Origin: Bifidobacteriaceae bacterium
GTDB taxonomy: Bacteria > Actinomycetota > Actinomycetes > Actinomycetales > Bifidobacteriaceae
Direction: 5' to 3'
Length of the DNA: 64,000 nucleotides
Assembly: GCA_022651005.1 (NCBI GenBank)
Contig: JALCQD010000002.1
Span: 248,001-312,000 of the forward strand
Shown: positions 63,086-64,000 of the stretch, in pieces
Layout: every line of letters begins with the position of its first letter
Numbering within the stretch: position 1 is the stretch's first letter
Translations under genes and position numbers: made by a program
Notes under the pieces: generated by a model
What the model was told of the DNA's origin: nothing
Seen by the model: the letters and a program-made list of their open reading frames with translations, nothing else
Database searches by the model: none

Positions 63086-64000
63086 ATGTTGCGTTGGCAG
63101 ACAGCGGGGGAGTCTCACGGGGAGGCGCTCGTCGCCATGATCGAGGGCCTGCCGTCGGGTGTAAAAGTCACCTCAGACGATATTAAGTCTGCTTTGGCCC
63201 GCCGTCGACTCGGTTATGGCCGCGGTGCACGCATGAGTTTCGAACAGGATCAGGTGCGCGTGCTCACCGGCGTGCGACATGGCTCCACCCTGGGCTCTCC
63301 GCTTGCCGTAGAGATTGGCAATACCGAATGGCCCAAGTGGGAAGAGATCATGAGCACGGATCCGCTTCCCGAAGGCACAGTTCTGAAGGATACGGGACGT
63401 AACGCGCCGTTGAGCCGTCCGCGCCCCGGTCATGCCGATCTCACCGGCATGCGTAAGTACGCCTTCACCGATTCGCGCCCCATTCTTGAGCGGTCCTCGG
63501 CCCGAGAGACGGCGTCGCGCGTGGCATTGGGGCAGATTGCCGCCAACTTCCTCGAGCAGACGATTGGCATTCGCACGATTTCACACGTTGTGTCTCTGGG
63601 GAAGGCCGAGGCGAGCGGTGCAACGCCGCTTCCGACTCCCGATGACCGTGCCGCACTCGACGCCTCGCCGACGCATACCCTGGATAAAGCTGCAGAGAAG
63701 GCAATGATTGCCGAAGTGGATGCAGCCAAGAAAGACGGTGATACCCTTGGCGGCGTCGTGGAGGTTCTTGCTTACGGTGTTCCAGCAGGACTGGGGACAT
63801 ACGTGGAATCTGATCGCAGGCTCGATGCCGCACTCGCCAGCGCGCTCATGGGCATTCAGGCGGTCAAGGGCGTTGAGATCGGCGACGGCTTCAAAGAGGC
63901 CTTCCGACGTGGCACTGAGGCTATGGATGAGATCGAGATTGGCCCCGACGGCACCATCACGCGCCTGACGAACCGTGCAGGTGGTCTTGAAGGCAGCATG
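63086..64000 (+). CDS. aroC: Chorismate synthase (3'-truncated by window end)
   Basis: The first 305 codons of chorismate synthase, the last step of the shikimate pathway, which needs reduced [58 protein letters not shown] and [15 protein letters not shown] are the family signatures. GGAAAGGG lies 5 nt before the ATG. The frame runs open to base 64000, so the C-terminal part (about 90 residues) is outside. aroK/aroB often follow in bifidobacteria. Confidence 0.97.
   Translation, partial: MLRWQTAGESHGEALVAMIEGLPSGVKVTSDDIKSALARRRLGYGRGARMSFEQDQVRVLTGVRHGSTLGSPLAVEIGNTEWPKWEEIMSTDPLPEGTVLKDTGRNAPLSRPRPGHADLTGMRKYAFTDSRPILERSSARETASRVALGQIAANFLEQTIGIRTISHVVSLGKAEASGATPLPTPDDRAALDASPTHTLDKAAEKAMIAEVDAAKKDGDTLGGVVEVLAYGVPAGLGTYVESDRRLDAALASALMGIQAVKGVEIGDGFKEAFRRGTEAMDEIEIGPDGTITRLTNRAGGLEGSM

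Overview
The window looks like chromosomal DNA of a member of the Bifidobacteriaceae. A full-length xylulose-5-phosphate/fructose-6-phosphate phosphoketolase (bifid shunt) sits beside guaA, pta-ackA lies nearby, and an actinobacterial housekeeping block (pcrA, rpsD, alaS-ruvX-mltG-aroC) closes the window. No insertion sequence, integrase, tRNA, rRNA or CRISPR array was recognised. Species was not determined.

Layout. (1) 1-3.9 kb: a visibly AT-rich segment with a truncated YheO-type regulator, an MHS-family transporter, a KDPG/KDPGal aldolase and a 2-keto-3-deoxygalactonate kinase, i.e. part of a sugar-acid (galactonate-like) pathway. (2) 3.9-7.1 kb: pta-ackA, which turns acetyl-phosphate from phosphoketolase into acetate and ATP or acetyl-CoA. 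(3) 7.5-13.8 kb: a SorC/EryD-like regulator divergent from a five-gene operon (MFS transporter, DUF1537 four-carbon acid sugar kinase, PdxA-type dehydrogenase, RpiB-type isomerase, TPI-type isomerase). It probably feeds C4 sugar acids or sugars into triose phosphate or erythrose 4-phosphate. A hairpin-rich segment ending in a rho-independent terminator follows. (4) 14.2-18.6 kb: xfp and guaA, divergent. (5) 18.8-33.5 kb: an accessory region rich in small NAD(P)H/flavin oxidoreductases (SDRs, aldo-keto reductases, azoreductase-like, nitroreductase) paired with MarR, TetR and WYL regulators that have clear palindromic operators. It also holds a PnuC-like transporter with a deoxynucleoside kinase, a LysE exporter, an arsenate reductase and a TudS/DUF523 protein. 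(6) 33.7-43.4 kb: a PadR-controlled ABC exporter, an OatA-like O-acetyltransferase, a DUF488 protein, a D-2-hydroxyacid dehydrogenase, a 14-TM drug exporter, and a DUF3737 beta-helix protein translationally overlapped with a MalY-type C-S lyase. (7) 43.4-49.2 kb: xpt-pbuX for xanthine salvage, the PcrA helicase and rpsD. (8) 49.3-55.9 kb: a cytoplasmic GH3 glycosidase, a MacB-like fused ABC protein and a NarL-type two-component system. (9) 56-64 kb: small membrane proteins, a histidine phosphatase, then alaS, ruvX, mltG, a lone A24 peptidase on the other strand, and the 5' part of aroC.

The metabolic theme of the left half is sugar acids entering around a phosphoketolase-based core. The C4 operon is the most interesting candidate, because its predicted products (dihydroxyacetone phosphate/glyceraldehyde 3-phosphate, or erythrose 4-phosphate) are intermediates connected to the bifid shunt. 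The middle third looks like an electrophile, quinone and metalloid stress repertoire with many local repressors. Start codons were chosen from Shine-Dalgarno position and family N-termini, so many differ from the longest possible frame.
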